Below are positions 1 to 9,199 of a stretch of 64,000 nucleotides of DNA, one piece after another (position 1 is the stretch's first letter; every line of letters starts with the position of its first letter). A program made the translations under genes and the position numbers. The stretch is from Trebonia sp963795335 (GTDB lineage: Bacteria; Actinomycetota; Actinomycetes; Streptosporangiales; Streptosporangiaceae). The notes under the pieces were generated by a model. That model was not told the DNA's origin. It searched no databases and saw only the letters and a program-made list of their open reading frames with translations. Where the stretch lies: assembly GCA_963795335.1 (NCBI GenBank), contig CAWCHI010000019.1, positions 1 to 64,000 on the forward strand. Reading direction: 5' to 3'.

Positions 1-17
1 GTCAGCGCCACGTAAGG

Positions 18-422
18 GGGTGAGCCTGCCTGTAGGCCGGGTTCTGTGCCGTCGCGCGAACGCGACGCGGCGGTCATCCATCTAGGACTGCCGTTGCCGG
101 CAGCCTCGTGCGGTCTACCCGCGAACTCGGGCGGGCCGCCCTCAAACGCTCGCGCAGGCCTGCACCGTGCGGCGCGGGCCCTTCTTGACCTTGCTCCGGG
201 TGGGGTTTACCTAGCCGCTTCAGTCACCTGAGGCGCTGGTGGTCTCTTACACCACCGTTTCACCCTTACCTCGGCGCCCACGTGGAACGCCGAGGCGGTT
301 TGTTTTCTGTGGCACTGTCCCGCGGGTCACCCCGGGTCGGCGTTACCGACCACCCTGCCCTGTGGAGCCCGGACCTTCCTCACCGGGCCTAGGCCCGGCG
401 CGGCCGCCCGGCCGACTCACCC
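18..422 (-). ncRNA. rnpB: RNase P RNA (M1 RNA), bacterial type A
   Basis: Catalytic RNA of ribonuclease P, which trims 5' leaders from pre-tRNA. Read on the minus strand, the conserved core GAGGAAGGTCCGGGCTCC is followed by the CACAGGGCAGG segment, then AGTGCCACAGAAAAC, GTAAGGGTGAAACGGTGG, a GGTAAACCCC loop motif and the 3' segment ACAGAACCCGGCCTACAGG. The ends were set by the pairing of GGGTGAG near 422 with CTCACCC near 18, which is helix P1. The length of about 405 nt matches actinobacterial rnpB. No protein gene overlaps it. Confidence 0.93.
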
Positions 423-516
423 GCCGACAGGATACTGCCATTCGACGGGCGCCGGGTTTCCCTATTAATGTCGTCGGCATAACCGAGCATCCCCTCCGGA
501 GCGAGGAAGCCAGCGC

Positions 517-1286
517 ATGACCCAGCCAGCAACGCCCTGCCCCGTCGTCAGCTGGACTGAGCCGGAGGGCCTCAACCCGCGCGGGACGGTCATCGTCCTG
601 CCCGGCCGGGGCGAGCAGCCCGAGGTCTACGAGCGGTTCGGGCGGCGGCTGGCGGTCGACGCCTACCGGGTGCACGCGGTCACCAGCCCGGTCGACGACC
701 CGGACGCCGCCACCAAACAGGTCGAGGACCTGCGCGATGGCCCGCGGCCGCTGGTGCTGGCGGGGTCGGACACCGGCGCGCTGTTCGCGGTGTCGCTGGT
801 TGCCTCGGGCCGGGCCGCAGTGGACGCCCTGGTCCTGGCCGGGCTGCCGACGCGGGCGGGGGCGGGGGCGAATGCGCCGGCCCCGCACAGTCGCCCGGCG
901 CGGTGCCGGACGACTCGTGGGAGGCCGAACTCACGGCCCGGACCGCCTGTCCGACCCATCAGGGGCGCCTGTCCGGGCCGATCCTCCGCCGCGGCGCGCT
1001 GTACGAGCCGGTGCCGGACGGCTGGCTGGAGGCGGCTGAGCTGTCCGCGGTCAGCGTCCCGGTGCTCGGGCTGCACGGCGCCGCCGACCCGGTCAGCCCG
1101 GTGCGGGCCGCCCGCGCCCAGTACGTCGCCGCCCCGCGGGCCGAGCTGGTCACCATAGTCGACGGCCGGCACGACGCGTTCAACGACATCACCCATCGCA
1201 CCACCGCCGCGACCATCGTGCTGTTCCTCGAACGCCTGCGCCTCGGCGCCGACCTGCCGCCGATCGCGATCGCCGAGCGCCTGTAG
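517..1286 (+). CDS. alpha/beta hydrolase, frame-shifted
   Basis: Alpha/beta-hydrolase fold protein of unknown substrate, about 256 residues once the frame is restored. The first part, from ATG 517, contains TVIVLPGRGEQPEVYERF (oxyanion strand region) and VLAGSDTGALFAVSL, which stands where the nucleophile elbow should be but has GSDTG rather than GxSxG. The second part, in another frame from about 900, carries VPVLGLHGAADPVSP (acid strand) and DGRHDAFND (histidine). The two halves join through a G-rich stretch near 845-900 where one base appears to be missing. An RBS-like GGAGCGAGGAAG lies upstream of the ATG. Serine and acid positions are tentative. I see no partner gene. Confidence 0.7.
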
Positions 1287-1523
1287 CCGAGGGCGCGGCC
1301 GGCGGCAGGCGGAGGGCTGCCCTCCGGTCGCCCGCTGGCCACCGCGCTGGACGAGATGGTCATACCGAACGGGGGCACCCGGCTCCCGTTCGGCCAATTC
1401 CCGTGTCCACGGCGGCGCGTCCGTGGCATGGTTGCCGTTGGTCAGGGCAGAGTTGAGGCGTTCGTCCGGCTTGTCGGGCGAAGCTGGCCGGTGGTCGCTG
1501 TGGCAGCGCTGGAGGTTGCGGTG

Positions 1524-2279
1524 ATGACGGTGAAGCGTCCGGTGCTACGGCTCGGAACCGGGCTGGCGGTCGCCGCGTTCGCGGCGGCGGGCCTGGCGGC
1601 CTGCTCGTCGGCGCCCCCGCGGCAGTCCGGCCCCGCCAGCGCGCCGGCCGCGACCGCACACACCGCGAGCCTGACGGCCGGCGGGCGCACCCGCGCCAGT
1701 CTGGACGTGCTCAGCGGCACCACCGTGCTCACCATCGGCATGGCCGACTTCGGCCCGGGCGGGCCGCTGCTGAAGGTCGTCACCCCGGCCAGCGCGCCGG
1801 CCCCGCAGCTGACCGCGTCCAACCCGGACGGGACCGGCGGCGCCGAGCTCGTCCAGCTGTCGGCCCCGAACGCGGCCGCCGTCACCATCACCCTCAACGC
1901 CGCCGTCGGCTGGCAGCTCGACCTGGACGGGGGCAGCACCAGGACCGACGTCGACCTGCGGGGCGGGCAGGTGTCGGGCATCGCCTTCAACGCGGGCTCC
2001 AGCCTGATCAGCGTGGCCCTGCCGCGGCCGCACGGCAGCGTGCCGGTGCAGATGGTCGGCGGGGCGAGCGACTTCCAGCTCAGCCTGCCGGCCGGCATTC
2101 CGGCCCGGGTGACCGCGGGCGGCGGCGCGAGCGAGCTTTCCCTGGAGGGGCAGCAGCACACTGGAGTGGCCGGCGGGTCGGTGTTCACCACCCCGGGCTG
2201 GGCGCCCGGGGTGAGCGGGTTCGACATCGACGCGACGGCGGGCGCCTCGCAGATCACCGTCACCGCCCGCCCCAGCTAG
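1524..2279 (+). CDS. secreted lipoprotein, unknown function
   Basis: A 251-residue predicted lipoprotein. MTVKRPVLRL is followed by a hydrophobic stretch and the lipobox LAAC, with the lipidated cysteine at about residue 27, then a low-complexity Ala/Pro/Ser linker. The remainder is rich in beta-strand-like repeats (ISVALPRPHGSVPVQMVGGASDFQLSLP; later GGGASELSLEG), as seen in beta-solenoid adhesin-type domains of the DUF4097/DUF2154 kind, though I cannot assign a family. ATG 1524 is preceded at 8 nt by GGAGG; GTG 1521 is an alternative. It stands alone between two unrelated genes, so its substrate or partner is unknown. Confidence 0.75.
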   Translation: MTVKRPVLRLGTGLAVAAFAAAGLAACSSAPPRQSGPASAPAATAHTASLTAGGRTRASLDVLSGTTVLTIGMADFGPGGPLLKVVTPASAPAPQLTASNPDGTGGAELVQLSAPNAAAVTITLNAAVGWQLDLDGGSTRTDVDLRGGQVSGIAFNAGSSLISVALPRPHGSVPVQMVGGASDFQLSLPAGIPARVTAGGGASELSLEGQQHTGVAGGSVFTTPGWAPGVSGFDIDATAGASQITVTARPS

Positions 2280-2408
2280 CCCCGTCGGACGGCCGCCGGG
2301 CTGCTGGCCGGAACTCGGTCCGATTCGCCTGCTACGGCCTCGAGGAGGTGCCATCCGGGGCACGACCGGTAGCGCTCACCCGGTCCGGTCGTGAGCCCGG
2401 CCCACTGG

Positions 2409-3207
2409 TTACACCGCCAGCCCGGCCCGCCGGGCGACGTCGTCCACGGCGGCGGCAACCCGGTCGGGATGCCGGGCGAGGATCTGCGTGTGGCTGGCCG
2501 GGACCGTCGCGAACACGTTGACGGTGGGATGCGACGCGGCCAGCGGCGGGACCGAGTCCCGCATCGCCTGGCACTGCTCCGCGGTGCTGCCGGCGTGCCG
2601 CCCGGAGCCGACGACGAAGTCGACCGGGGCGGTGACTGCGTCGTAGTCGGCCCCGAGGGTGGCGGCGATCTCGTCGAGCTCGAAGGTGAGGTCGGCCGCC
2701 TGGTCGGGGGTCATCCGGGCGGAGCGGCCGAAGGCGGCCATCACCCGCATGAGCGGCCCCATCCGGCGGAAGTCCACGCCGGGCGCGCGCCTTGTCGTCG
2801 TCGGTCAGCAGCGAGACCGGGAATGCCCCGTCGACGAGGACCAGGCCGGCGACGTCGGCCGGGTGCCGGGCGGCGTGGCGGACCGCGAGGACGGCTCCGT
2901 AGGACCACCCGACGAGGATCGGCCTGTGGGTGGGATCCGGCTGGTCGAGGACGGCGGTCAGGTCGGCCTGGTCGGCGGCCAGGGAGTAGTGCGCGGCGGC
3001 GGCCGAGCGCCCGCGGCCGCGGGCGTCGTAGCTCAGCCAGCGGTAGCGGGAGCCAAGCAGCCGGGTGACGCCACGCCAGTCGCGCTGGGTGCCGAAGGCA
3101 CCGTTGAGCAGGACCAGCGGCGGGCCCTCGCCACCGCCGGCGGTCGCGGCGAGGACGGCGCCGTCGGCCGTGACGCGCAGCGGGCGGGGCGCTGACAACG
3201 TAGCCAT
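2409..3207 (-). CDS. alpha/beta hydrolase, frame-shifted
   Basis: Alpha/beta-hydrolase of the small-molecule esterase/lipase type, about 265 residues after correcting one shift. The N-terminal part has PPLVLLNGAFGTQRDW (oxyanion hole), SYDARGRGRS and the nucleophile elbow VGWSYGAVLA (GxSxG form), followed by VAGLVLVDGAFP. The C-terminal part, in another frame below about 2790, reads APVDFVVGSGRHAG (acid strand) and ATVPASHTQILARHPDRVA (catalytic histidine). The frames meet near 2780-2800 in a GCGCGCGCC run, a typical site for a miscalled indel. ATG at 3207 is read towards lower coordinates. No signal peptide is visible, so it is probably cytoplasmic. Confidence 0.75.
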
Positions 3208-3443
3208 GGGGCTATCGTCAGCCCGGTCCCGGGGAACGGGTCAAGGTCCAAGCCCGCGTCGGTCCTAGCGCTGGTTGGCCGGCTGCGCATGACGTGGCCG
3301 GGTGCGGACGGTGTCGTCAGAAGATCCGGCACAGGTAAGGAAACAGTAGCGCTAACGTCATATCGATTTTGCTCGATGATCATTGATTTCGTGATTGAAT
3401 TCGATGTGTAACTCATCGATAACCTTTAATCGAACGGAGCGTG
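3208..3443. promoter_or_regulatory. AT-rich divergent intergenic region
   Basis: Upstream region of the hydrolase (minus) and the HNH gene (plus). From about 3340 to 3430 the base composition drops sharply in GC and contains repeated TCGAT and ATTGA motifs, with TATCGAT near 3361 and ATCGATA near 3416 forming a loose inverted repeat. It probably holds both divergent promoters and perhaps an operator. I cannot assign -10/-35 boxes with confidence. Confidence 0.4.
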
Positions 3444-5332
3444 GTGTCAGTGGGCTGGCGACCGGAGGGTGACGGCGGGACCGGCCACGCGCCCGGTTCG
3501 CACCCGTCCGGCCGTGCCCATGACGTGGCCGGGTTCGCCGTCGGTGAGCCGTGGGATTCCTGTCCGCCATCGTCCGCCCTGGCGGCGGCGCTGGAGGCCG
3601 CGGCCGGGGGCGGCTGGCGCTGCCCGGGCGCGTCCCGCGACGAGATGCTCGGCGTGCTGCGCCAGTGGCAGGCACTGGAGTCGTGGGCAGCGGCCGGGAA
3701 GCTGGGCGTCCTGCGGGCGCTGATCCGCGCGGACGACCAGCCCCTGCCGGGCGGCGGATACCGCGGCGACCTGCCGGAGGGCTGGACCAAGTCGCTTACG
3801 CACGAGGTCGCGCTGGCGCTGTCGATGCCGGCCGTCTCCGCCGACCGGCTGATGTGGTTCGCCTGGGACCTGGCGGCCCGCTTCCCCGGCGTCGGCGAGC
3901 TGCTCGCGAACGGAGACCTCACCTGCGCCAAGGCCAGGGCGGTGTGCGAACCGCTGCACCTCCTGTCGGACGAGGACGCCGCGCGGGCCGAGGCAATGAT
4001 CGTTCCCGAACTCCCCGGCCTGACCTACGGACAGGCACAGAAGCTGGCGGTCCAGGCCTCGGTAACGGTCGACCCCGAGTCGGCCACCCGGCGCCGTCAG
4101 GAGGCTGAGCGGAGCCGGTCCCGGGTGCAGATGTTCCGCGAGGAGTCCGGGGCCGCGGCCCTGTCCGGGCGGGACATGCCGACCGACGAGACGCTCGCCG
4201 CGCACGCCAGCGTCTGCGCCCGGGCGACCACTTACCAGCAGTCCGGCCTGTTCCCCGACGACACCCGGATGGACCAGTTCCGCGTCATGGCCTACCTGGA
4301 CCTGCTCAACGGGGTCAGCGCGGATGCCCGGCTCGCCCGTGCCTCGCGGCCGGCGCTGGGGGAATCCGACGGCCCCGTTCCGGCCAGCGCCCGGCAGGCA
4401 CCGGACACCGGCCGCGACGACCACGGCCGGACGGCTCCGGCCCGGACGACCCCGGCCCGGACGACCACGGCCCGGCCCGGCCAGATCCTCCTGAGGCCGG
4501 TCCCGTCGGCCCCCTCCCCCGTCCCTCCGGCTCGGCCAGCCTCGCGCCTGCCGCCGGCGACACGGTCCGGAGCCTCTGCATCGTCCGGCCGACCTGATTG
4601 TGCCGCTGGCGACTTTGCTCGGCCTGGCCGAGCGGCCGGGCGAGGGCCATGGCCTCGGGCCGCTTGACCCGGCCCTCTGCCGGGACCTGGCCACCGTGGC
4701 GGCCCGCAGTGCCGCCACCCTGCTGTGCGTCACGGTCACTGGCCCGGGCGGCATCGCGCTTGGTCACGGGTGCATCAGGACGCCTGCCGCGTCCAGCAGC
4801 CGGGCGGCCCTGGCGCTGCCAGGCCCGGGTGAACCTGACGATCGCCGCCGCATGCCTGGACGGACTGGCCGCGCTGGCCGAGGCGGCCACCGGGCCGCCG
4901 GGCTGGTCATTCGCCCGGATGGCCGATCCGGGACCGCAGGGAGGCTACGGCCGGTGGGCGATCACCCTTCCCACCGGGAGCAGACGAATCGTCGATCTGG
5001 AGCCAGTGCCGCTGCTCGACTGCGACCACCGGCACGAATCGCACGCCTACCAGCCCAATGACACCCTGCGTCACCTGGTTCAGGTCCGCGACTACACCTG
5101 CACCTTCCCCACCTGTTCGCGGCATGCCCGGGAGTCGGACTTCGAGCATGCGGTGCCCTACCACCTGGGCGGCCGGACCTGCACGTGCAACGCAGGGGCC
5201 CGCAGCCGCCAGTGTCACCAGGTCAAGCAGGCGAAGGGATGGGACGTCGTTCAGCCGGCGCCGGGCTGGCACCAGTGGACAACCCCCAGCGGCCGCACGT
5301 ACACCCAGGGCCCGTACCGCTACCCGTTCTAA
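3444..5332 (+). pseudogene. DUF222 / HNH endonuclease-type protein, two frameshifts
   Basis: Actinobacterial DUF222-HNH protein, a large paralogous family often associated with 13E12 repeats. The DUF222 part is in the first frame (PEGWTKSLTHEVALAL, then LLANGDLTCAKARAVCEPL and MDQFRVMAYLDLLNG). A second frame from about 4590 gives LIVPLATLLGLAERPGE, the normal continuation of the family. A third frame from about 4800 gives NLTIAAACLDGLAALAEAA and the HNH finger, with CTFPTCSRHARESDFEH, PYHLGG and RSRQCHQVKQ. Two single-base events near 4590 and 4800 therefore break an otherwise complete gene of about 628 codons. Start GTG 3444 or 3450 follows CGGAGC. The gene may be a real pseudogene or a sequencing artefact. 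Its stop overlaps the convergent hydrolase stop. Confidence 0.75.
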
Positions 5333-6234
5333 GGCCCGGTCCGCAGCCTTCCGACGGCAGTTGCCGCGGCCGCGCCGATGGCCGCGTTGACCAGACGTTC
5401 ATCGCTGTCCTGCTCGGCCCGTGTGAACACGGCCGCCGCGTAGACGTCAGCGCCGGGGTACTCGATGACGCCGACCTCGTTGCGGACCACGCCGAGGAGG
5501 CCGCCGCTCTTGGCCGCGACCCGGGCGGGCGGGCCGAAGCCGGCCGCCAGGCGGTTCCGGGTGAGCTGGCGGCGCATCACCTGACGGACGCGGTCACAAG
5601 CCCGGGGCCGGCAGGCCCGGTCGGTCCAGATCAGCCGCAGCAGCGTGGTCATGTCGCGGGGCGTGGTGCGGAATCCGCGGGCCGGGCTGAGCGCGTCCGC
5701 GCTCAGCAGCCGGGGGCCGAGGGCGGCCGCCGCCGCCCGGTCGCCGGTGTTCTGATGCCACTCCCACATCGCGTTCCACCCGGCGAAGCCAGCGTGCTGG
5801 CCGAGCGAGTCGATCATTGTCCGCAGGTCGCTGGTGATCACCGTGCTGGCCAGCCCGAGCTCGGCCGCGCGCTGGTTGACGGCGGCGACGCCGATCCGGC
5901 TCAGCAGGGCATCGGTCGCCACGTTGTCGCTGATCGTCATCATGGGGACGAGCAGGTCACCGAGCGCCATCTCGACGTCACCCCGGTACAGGGAGAAGCC
6001 GACCGGGCCGGGGACCGGGTCAGCGCCGGCCAGGAGGACCCGTTCGGCCGGGTCCACGGCGCCGTTGGCGAATCCGGTCGCGGCTACCAGCGCGACGAGG
6101 ACCTTGAAAACCGAGGCGCTGACGGCGGGCACGTCCGCCCTAACCTCGACCGCACGGGTGCCGTCGAGCGACTGCACGCACAGTTGCCCGGTGCACCCGG
6201 CCCGGGTGAACAGCGCGTCGATGTCGTCGGTCAT
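5329..6234 (-). CDS. class A beta-lactamase-like serine hydrolase
   Basis: A 301-residue serine hydrolase of the beta-lactamase/D,D-peptidase fold. Three of the hallmark motifs are present: SVFK (Ser41, Lys44), SDN at 102-104 and KSG at 242-244. I do not see the class A omega-loop ExxLN motif, and there is no signal peptide, so it may be cytoplasmic and may not hydrolyse beta-lactams; many actinobacterial genomes have such non-secreted homologues. ATG 6234 is the first in-frame start. The gene converges on the HNH gene, with overlapping stop codons (TAG/TAA around 5329-5332). Confidence 0.8.
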   Translation of the reverse strand: MTDDIDALFTRAGCTGQLCVQSLDGTRAVEVRADVPAVSASVFKVLVALVAATGFANGAVDPAERVLLAGADPVPGPVGFSLYRGDVEMALGDLLVPMMTISDNVATDALLSRIGVAAVNQRAAELGLASTVITSDLRTMIDSLGQHAGFAGWNAMWEWHQNTGDRAAAAALGPRLLSADALSPARGFRTTPRDMTTLLRLIWTDRACRPRACDRVRQVMRRQLTRNRLAAGFGPPARVAAKSGGLLGVVRNEVGVIEYPGADVYAAAVFTRAEQDSDERLVNAAIGAAAATAVGRLRTGP

Positions 6235-6303
6235 CCCCGCACCACGCTAGCTGGTTCGCGGATGCGTCAGCCCGTCACCCCCACCGCTGTCACCCGCGGC
6301 CGA

Positions 6304-6315
6304 GTTGCTGTTATC
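6304..6315. repeat. 12-mer GTTGCTGTTATC, copy 1
   Basis: An AT-containing 12-mer that recurs exactly at 46631-46642 and 46681-46692. Here it lies about 70 bp upstream of the minus-strand beta-lactamase-like gene and runs into the 3' end of the MetE-like gene. The other copies also lie upstream of a minus-strand gene. A shared regulatory motif is possible but unproven. Confidence 0.35.
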
Positions 6316-7384
6316 CGACCGAAGACGGGGCCTGGTCGGAGAGCAGGAGCTTGATGCGGCCCATCGCGGCCCGGGCCGCCGCGGGTGTCCGCCGGCCGAG
6401 CCCGCAGCTGGTCGACACGTCGACCGGGTACCCAATGGCATCCTCGATCATCTGGCGCACCCGGAACTGAGTCAGCGCGTCCTGATCCTCATGCGCGAAT
6501 CCGGCGACGAAGCGAACGCCCGGATCCAGCTCCAAGTCTGCCAGCGGGGCGTAGAAGGCGGGACTGGTCGACGGCGGGTCGTCAGCCGCCGCCAGCGGGG
6601 CGTGTACATAGCGCAGTGAGCGCCCGGCGGGCCAGCGGGCGGCGATGGCGCTGGCCAGCAGCACCAGCGGCGACGCGTCGGTGACCTGGCCCAGGGCCCG
6701 GTGGTTCATGTCACCCAGGCACAGGTGGACGCCGAACCGTGCCCCGGCCGGGGCACCCAGGGCGAGTGCGGCGACGCGCCGGGCGAGCAAGCGCGCCAGG
6801 GCCGGGCGGGCTGCGGCGGGTGCCCGGCCCACCAGCACCTGCTCGACCGGGACCTCGACCTGGAACAGCACGTCGCCCGCGTACTGGTGGTGGACCTGGT
6901 GCATGACCGTGGCGAGGGCCTCGGTAAACGGGCGCAGGCGGCGCAGCGGGCCGGACGGGCCGAAGGTGAACAGCGCCAGGTCGATGTCACCGGGGATGCC
7001 GACCTGGAAGAGCAAGTCCGGGCGGCCCGCCTGCTGGGCGGCGCGGAACGCGGGCAGCGCCCCCCGGGCGGCCTCGGTGATCCCGAGGTCGATGGCGGCA
7101 CCGTACAGCCGGTGACCCGGCCGGACGGCGAAGCGGGGCAGCTTGTCATAGTCGGACCAGTCGCCTTCCTTGGTCAGCCGCAGGTCCGGGTGGCCCCGGA
7201 AGCCCTCGATCATGCTGATCACCCAGTTGCGCCGGTCGCCGGTCTCCCCGTCGGGCAGGTAGTCAAGCTCCGGCCCGAGCTGTTCCATCGTGACCCGCAT
7301 GGCCTCGTCCGCCGTCGGCTCGGGCACGCTGCCCACCATGTGGGCGCGGCGTATTGCCGCCTCAGGTACCGCCTCAGATGTCAT
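6311..7384 (-). CDS. MetE C-terminal-like (UROD/MetE TIM-barrel) zinc protein
   Basis: A 357-residue protein related to the C-terminal catalytic barrel of cobalamin-independent methionine synthase. Likely zinc ligands are visible: His220 and Cys222 in FGVHLCLGD (the HxC pattern of MetE) and Cys327 in VSTSCGLGRRTP (the CGLG motif). It lacks the MetE N-terminal half, and the region around DYLPDGETGDRRNW at residues 42-54 is family-like but not diagnostic. A methyl- or thiol-transfer role is inferred; the substrate is unknown. The start ATG 7384 lies beside a gene-free region. No folate or methionine genes are adjacent, so a direct role in methionine synthesis is not supported by context. Confidence 0.65.
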   Translation of the reverse strand: MTSEAVPEAAIRRAHMVGSVPEPTADEAMRVTMEQLGPELDYLPDGETGDRRNWVISMIEGFRGHPDLRLTKEGDWSDYDKLPRFAVRPGHRLYGAAIDLGITEAARGALPAFRAAQQAGRPDLLFQVGIPGDIDLALFTFGPSGPLRRLRPFTEALATVMHQVHHQYAGDVLFQVEVPVEQVLVGRAPAAARPALARLLARRVAALALGAPAGARFGVHLCLGDMNHRALGQVTDASPLVLLASAIAARWPAGRSLRYVHAPLAAADDPPSTSPAFYAPLADLELDPGVRFVAGFAHEDQDALTQFRVRQMIEDAIGYPVDVSTSCGLGRRTPAAARAAMGRIKLLLSDQAPSSVG

Positions 7385-7759
7385 CCCTACCCGACCTCCC
7401 CCTGGTCTTCGGGGTCATCATGGCATCCTGACCTGGGGAAAGCCACCGACCAGGATCTTTTGTCCCGTTGTGCGGGAGACTGTTCCGGCGGGCGAGCGGA
7501 TGCGTCGCATCGCGTTCGTCCGGGCTGGGGCCCGGACGCGGACCTAGCCCGCGAAAAAGCTGAGCAGCGGGGGCAGCGCGGCCGCGACCCGCCCAGACCC
7601 GTTCCATGACGACCGCTTCCAGGTCACCGAAGCCGCGCACCGCCACCGCGCCCAGCCCTGATCGCACCGGAGACCATCAACTGGCCGGCCATCGGCCTGT
7701 GTCAAGCGGACGGTAACGTTGCCCCCTATGCGGCACATCTCCCCCGGTCCCGGTCCCAC
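7385..7759. other. intergenic region without a convincing gene
   Basis: About 375 bp between divergent genes. Short open frames on both strands lack RBS, family-like composition or codon bias. It presumably carries the promoters of the MetE-like gene and the amidase; I see no clear boxes, repeats or RNA structure. Confidence 0.4.
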
Positions 7760-9178
7760 GTGACAAGCGCCGAGTCCCCCGGTCCCGGGTCGCCGGGGGC
7801 GCCCGTAGTGGCGCTGGCGGCGCTGAGCGGCCGCCCGGCCGCCTCCCTGACGGCCAACCCGGACCTGGCTCCCCTGATGACGGCGCTCGAGGCCGAACCG
7901 GACGGGCCCGTGGCCGGGCGGGTGAGCGAGCTGACCCGCGCCGTCGCGGCCGGGCAGCGTTCCGCCTCCAGCCGCAATCTTGACCTGCTGGCCGCCTACG
8001 AGCGGCTCGAGCGGCTCGGCCGGCCGCTCAACGCGGTCGCCGCGGCCGTCCCGGTGGCCGCCCGGACGGCCACCGGGCCGCTGGCCGGGGAGCCGGTCGC
8101 GGTCAAGGACATCATCGCGGTGGCGGGCGTGCCAACCCGGTGCGGAAGCCCCGCCAGTGACCCGGCCCCCGCCCCGGCCGACGCGCCCGTGGTGCAGCGG
8201 CTGCGCGCCGCCGGGGCCGAGGTGTTCGCGGTCACCCAGTGCCTGGAGTACGCGGCTGGGTTCGCGCACCCGGAGGTCGGCGACACCCGCAACCCGCACG
8301 ACCCGTCCCGCACCTCGGGCGGCTCCTCCGGCGGATCGGCCGCGCTCGTCGCGGCGGGCGTGTGCGAGCTGGCCCTGGGGACCGACACGGGCGGCTCGAT
8401 CCGGATCCCGGCCGCCTACTGCGGCGTGGTCGGCCTCAAGCCGACCTACGGCGCGGTTCCGGTGGCCGGGGTATTCCCGCTGTCGCCTTCCTGCGACCAC
8501 GTGGGGACGCTGACCGCGACCGTGGCCGGGGCCGCCCGCCTGCTCGGCGTGCTGGCGGGCGAGGAACCACCCGCCTACCCCGGGTCCCGGCCGTATGCCG
8601 TCGGGGTCCTGGCCGCCCAGCTGGCCGACCCGTCGGTCACCCCGGAGGTCCGGGCGGCCGTGACCGGCGCCCTGGACCAGCTGCGAGCGGCAGGCTGGGA
8701 GGTCAGGGAGCTGAGCTCGGCCTGGCTGGCGGACCTGGCCGGGTGGGGCGACGTGCTGACGGTGATTGTCGCCCGGGAGGCCGCCGCCGTGCACGGCGGC
8801 CGCGACACCAGTCGCTACGCCGCCGGGACGCGGGCGCTGATCGAGTACGGCGCCACCGTCAGCGACGAGCAGTACCACCGGGCGCTGGACCAGCGGGCGG
8901 TGTTCGCCGCCGCCGTCGACGAGAGCCTAACCGGGGTCGACGTCCTGGCCGGGCCGACCGTCGGGTTCCAGGCGCCGGAGGAAGACCCCCCGTTCGGGGT
9001 GGGCGAGGACTCGGGCGAGGGCCGCTTCACCGGCCCCTACAACCTGACCGGGCACCCGGCCCTGTCGCTCCCGGTCCCGGTGGCCGGGCTGCCCGCCGGG
9101 CTGCAGCTGGCCGGGCGGCGCGGCGGCGACTGGGCCCTGCTGGCGGCCGCCGCCGCGGCGGAAGCGGTGCTCGCCTGA
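7760..9178 (+). CDS. amidase-signature family hydrolase
   Basis: A 472-residue amidase-signature enzyme that hydrolyses a C-N amide bond in the cytoplasm. The Ser-cisSer-Lys triad is readable: Lys116 in EPVAVKDII, Ser189/190 in RTSGGSSGGS and the nucleophile Ser213 in GTDTGGSIRIP, followed by CGVVGLKPTYG. Length fits the family. An N-terminal segment of about 50 residues precedes the fold. The start GTG 7760 has no good RBS, so translation may be leaderless or begin slightly downstream. Close relatives include allophanate hydrolase, AtzE-like hydrolases and GatA; the substrate cannot be told from sequence, and no gatB/gatC genes are nearby, so GatA is unlikely. Confidence 0.85.
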   Translation: MTSAESPGPGSPGAPVVALAALSGRPAASLTANPDLAPLMTALEAEPDGPVAGRVSELTRAVAAGQRSASSRNLDLLAAYERLERLGRPLNAVAAAVPVAARTATGPLAGEPVAVKDIIAVAGVPTRCGSPASDPAPAPADAPVVQRLRAAGAEVFAVTQCLEYAAGFAHPEVGDTRNPHDPSRTSGGSSGGSAALVAAGVCELALGTDTGGSIRIPAAYCGVVGLKPTYGAVPVAGVFPLSPSCDHVGTLTATVAGAARLLGVLAGEEPPAYPGSRPYAVGVLAAQLADPSVTPEVRAAVTGALDQLRAAGWEVRELSSAWLADLAGWGDVLTVIVAREAAAVHGGRDTSRYAAGTRALIEYGATVSDEQYHRALDQRAVFAAAVDESLTGVDVLAGPTVGFQAPEEDPPFGVGEDSGEGRFTGPYNLTGHPALSLPVPVAGLPAGLQLAGRRGGDWALLAAAAAAEAVLA

Positions 9179-9199
9179 GCGCCGGTGGCCTGACGCCGG

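Noticed and set aside
7374..7667. 97-codon open frame on the minus strand
   Set aside because: No RBS, no family-like features; composition is that of antisense noise.
7760..9178. GatA subunit of the Asp/Glu-tRNA amidotransferase
   Set aside because: No gatB or gatC neighbours, and an extra N-terminal segment unlike GatA.
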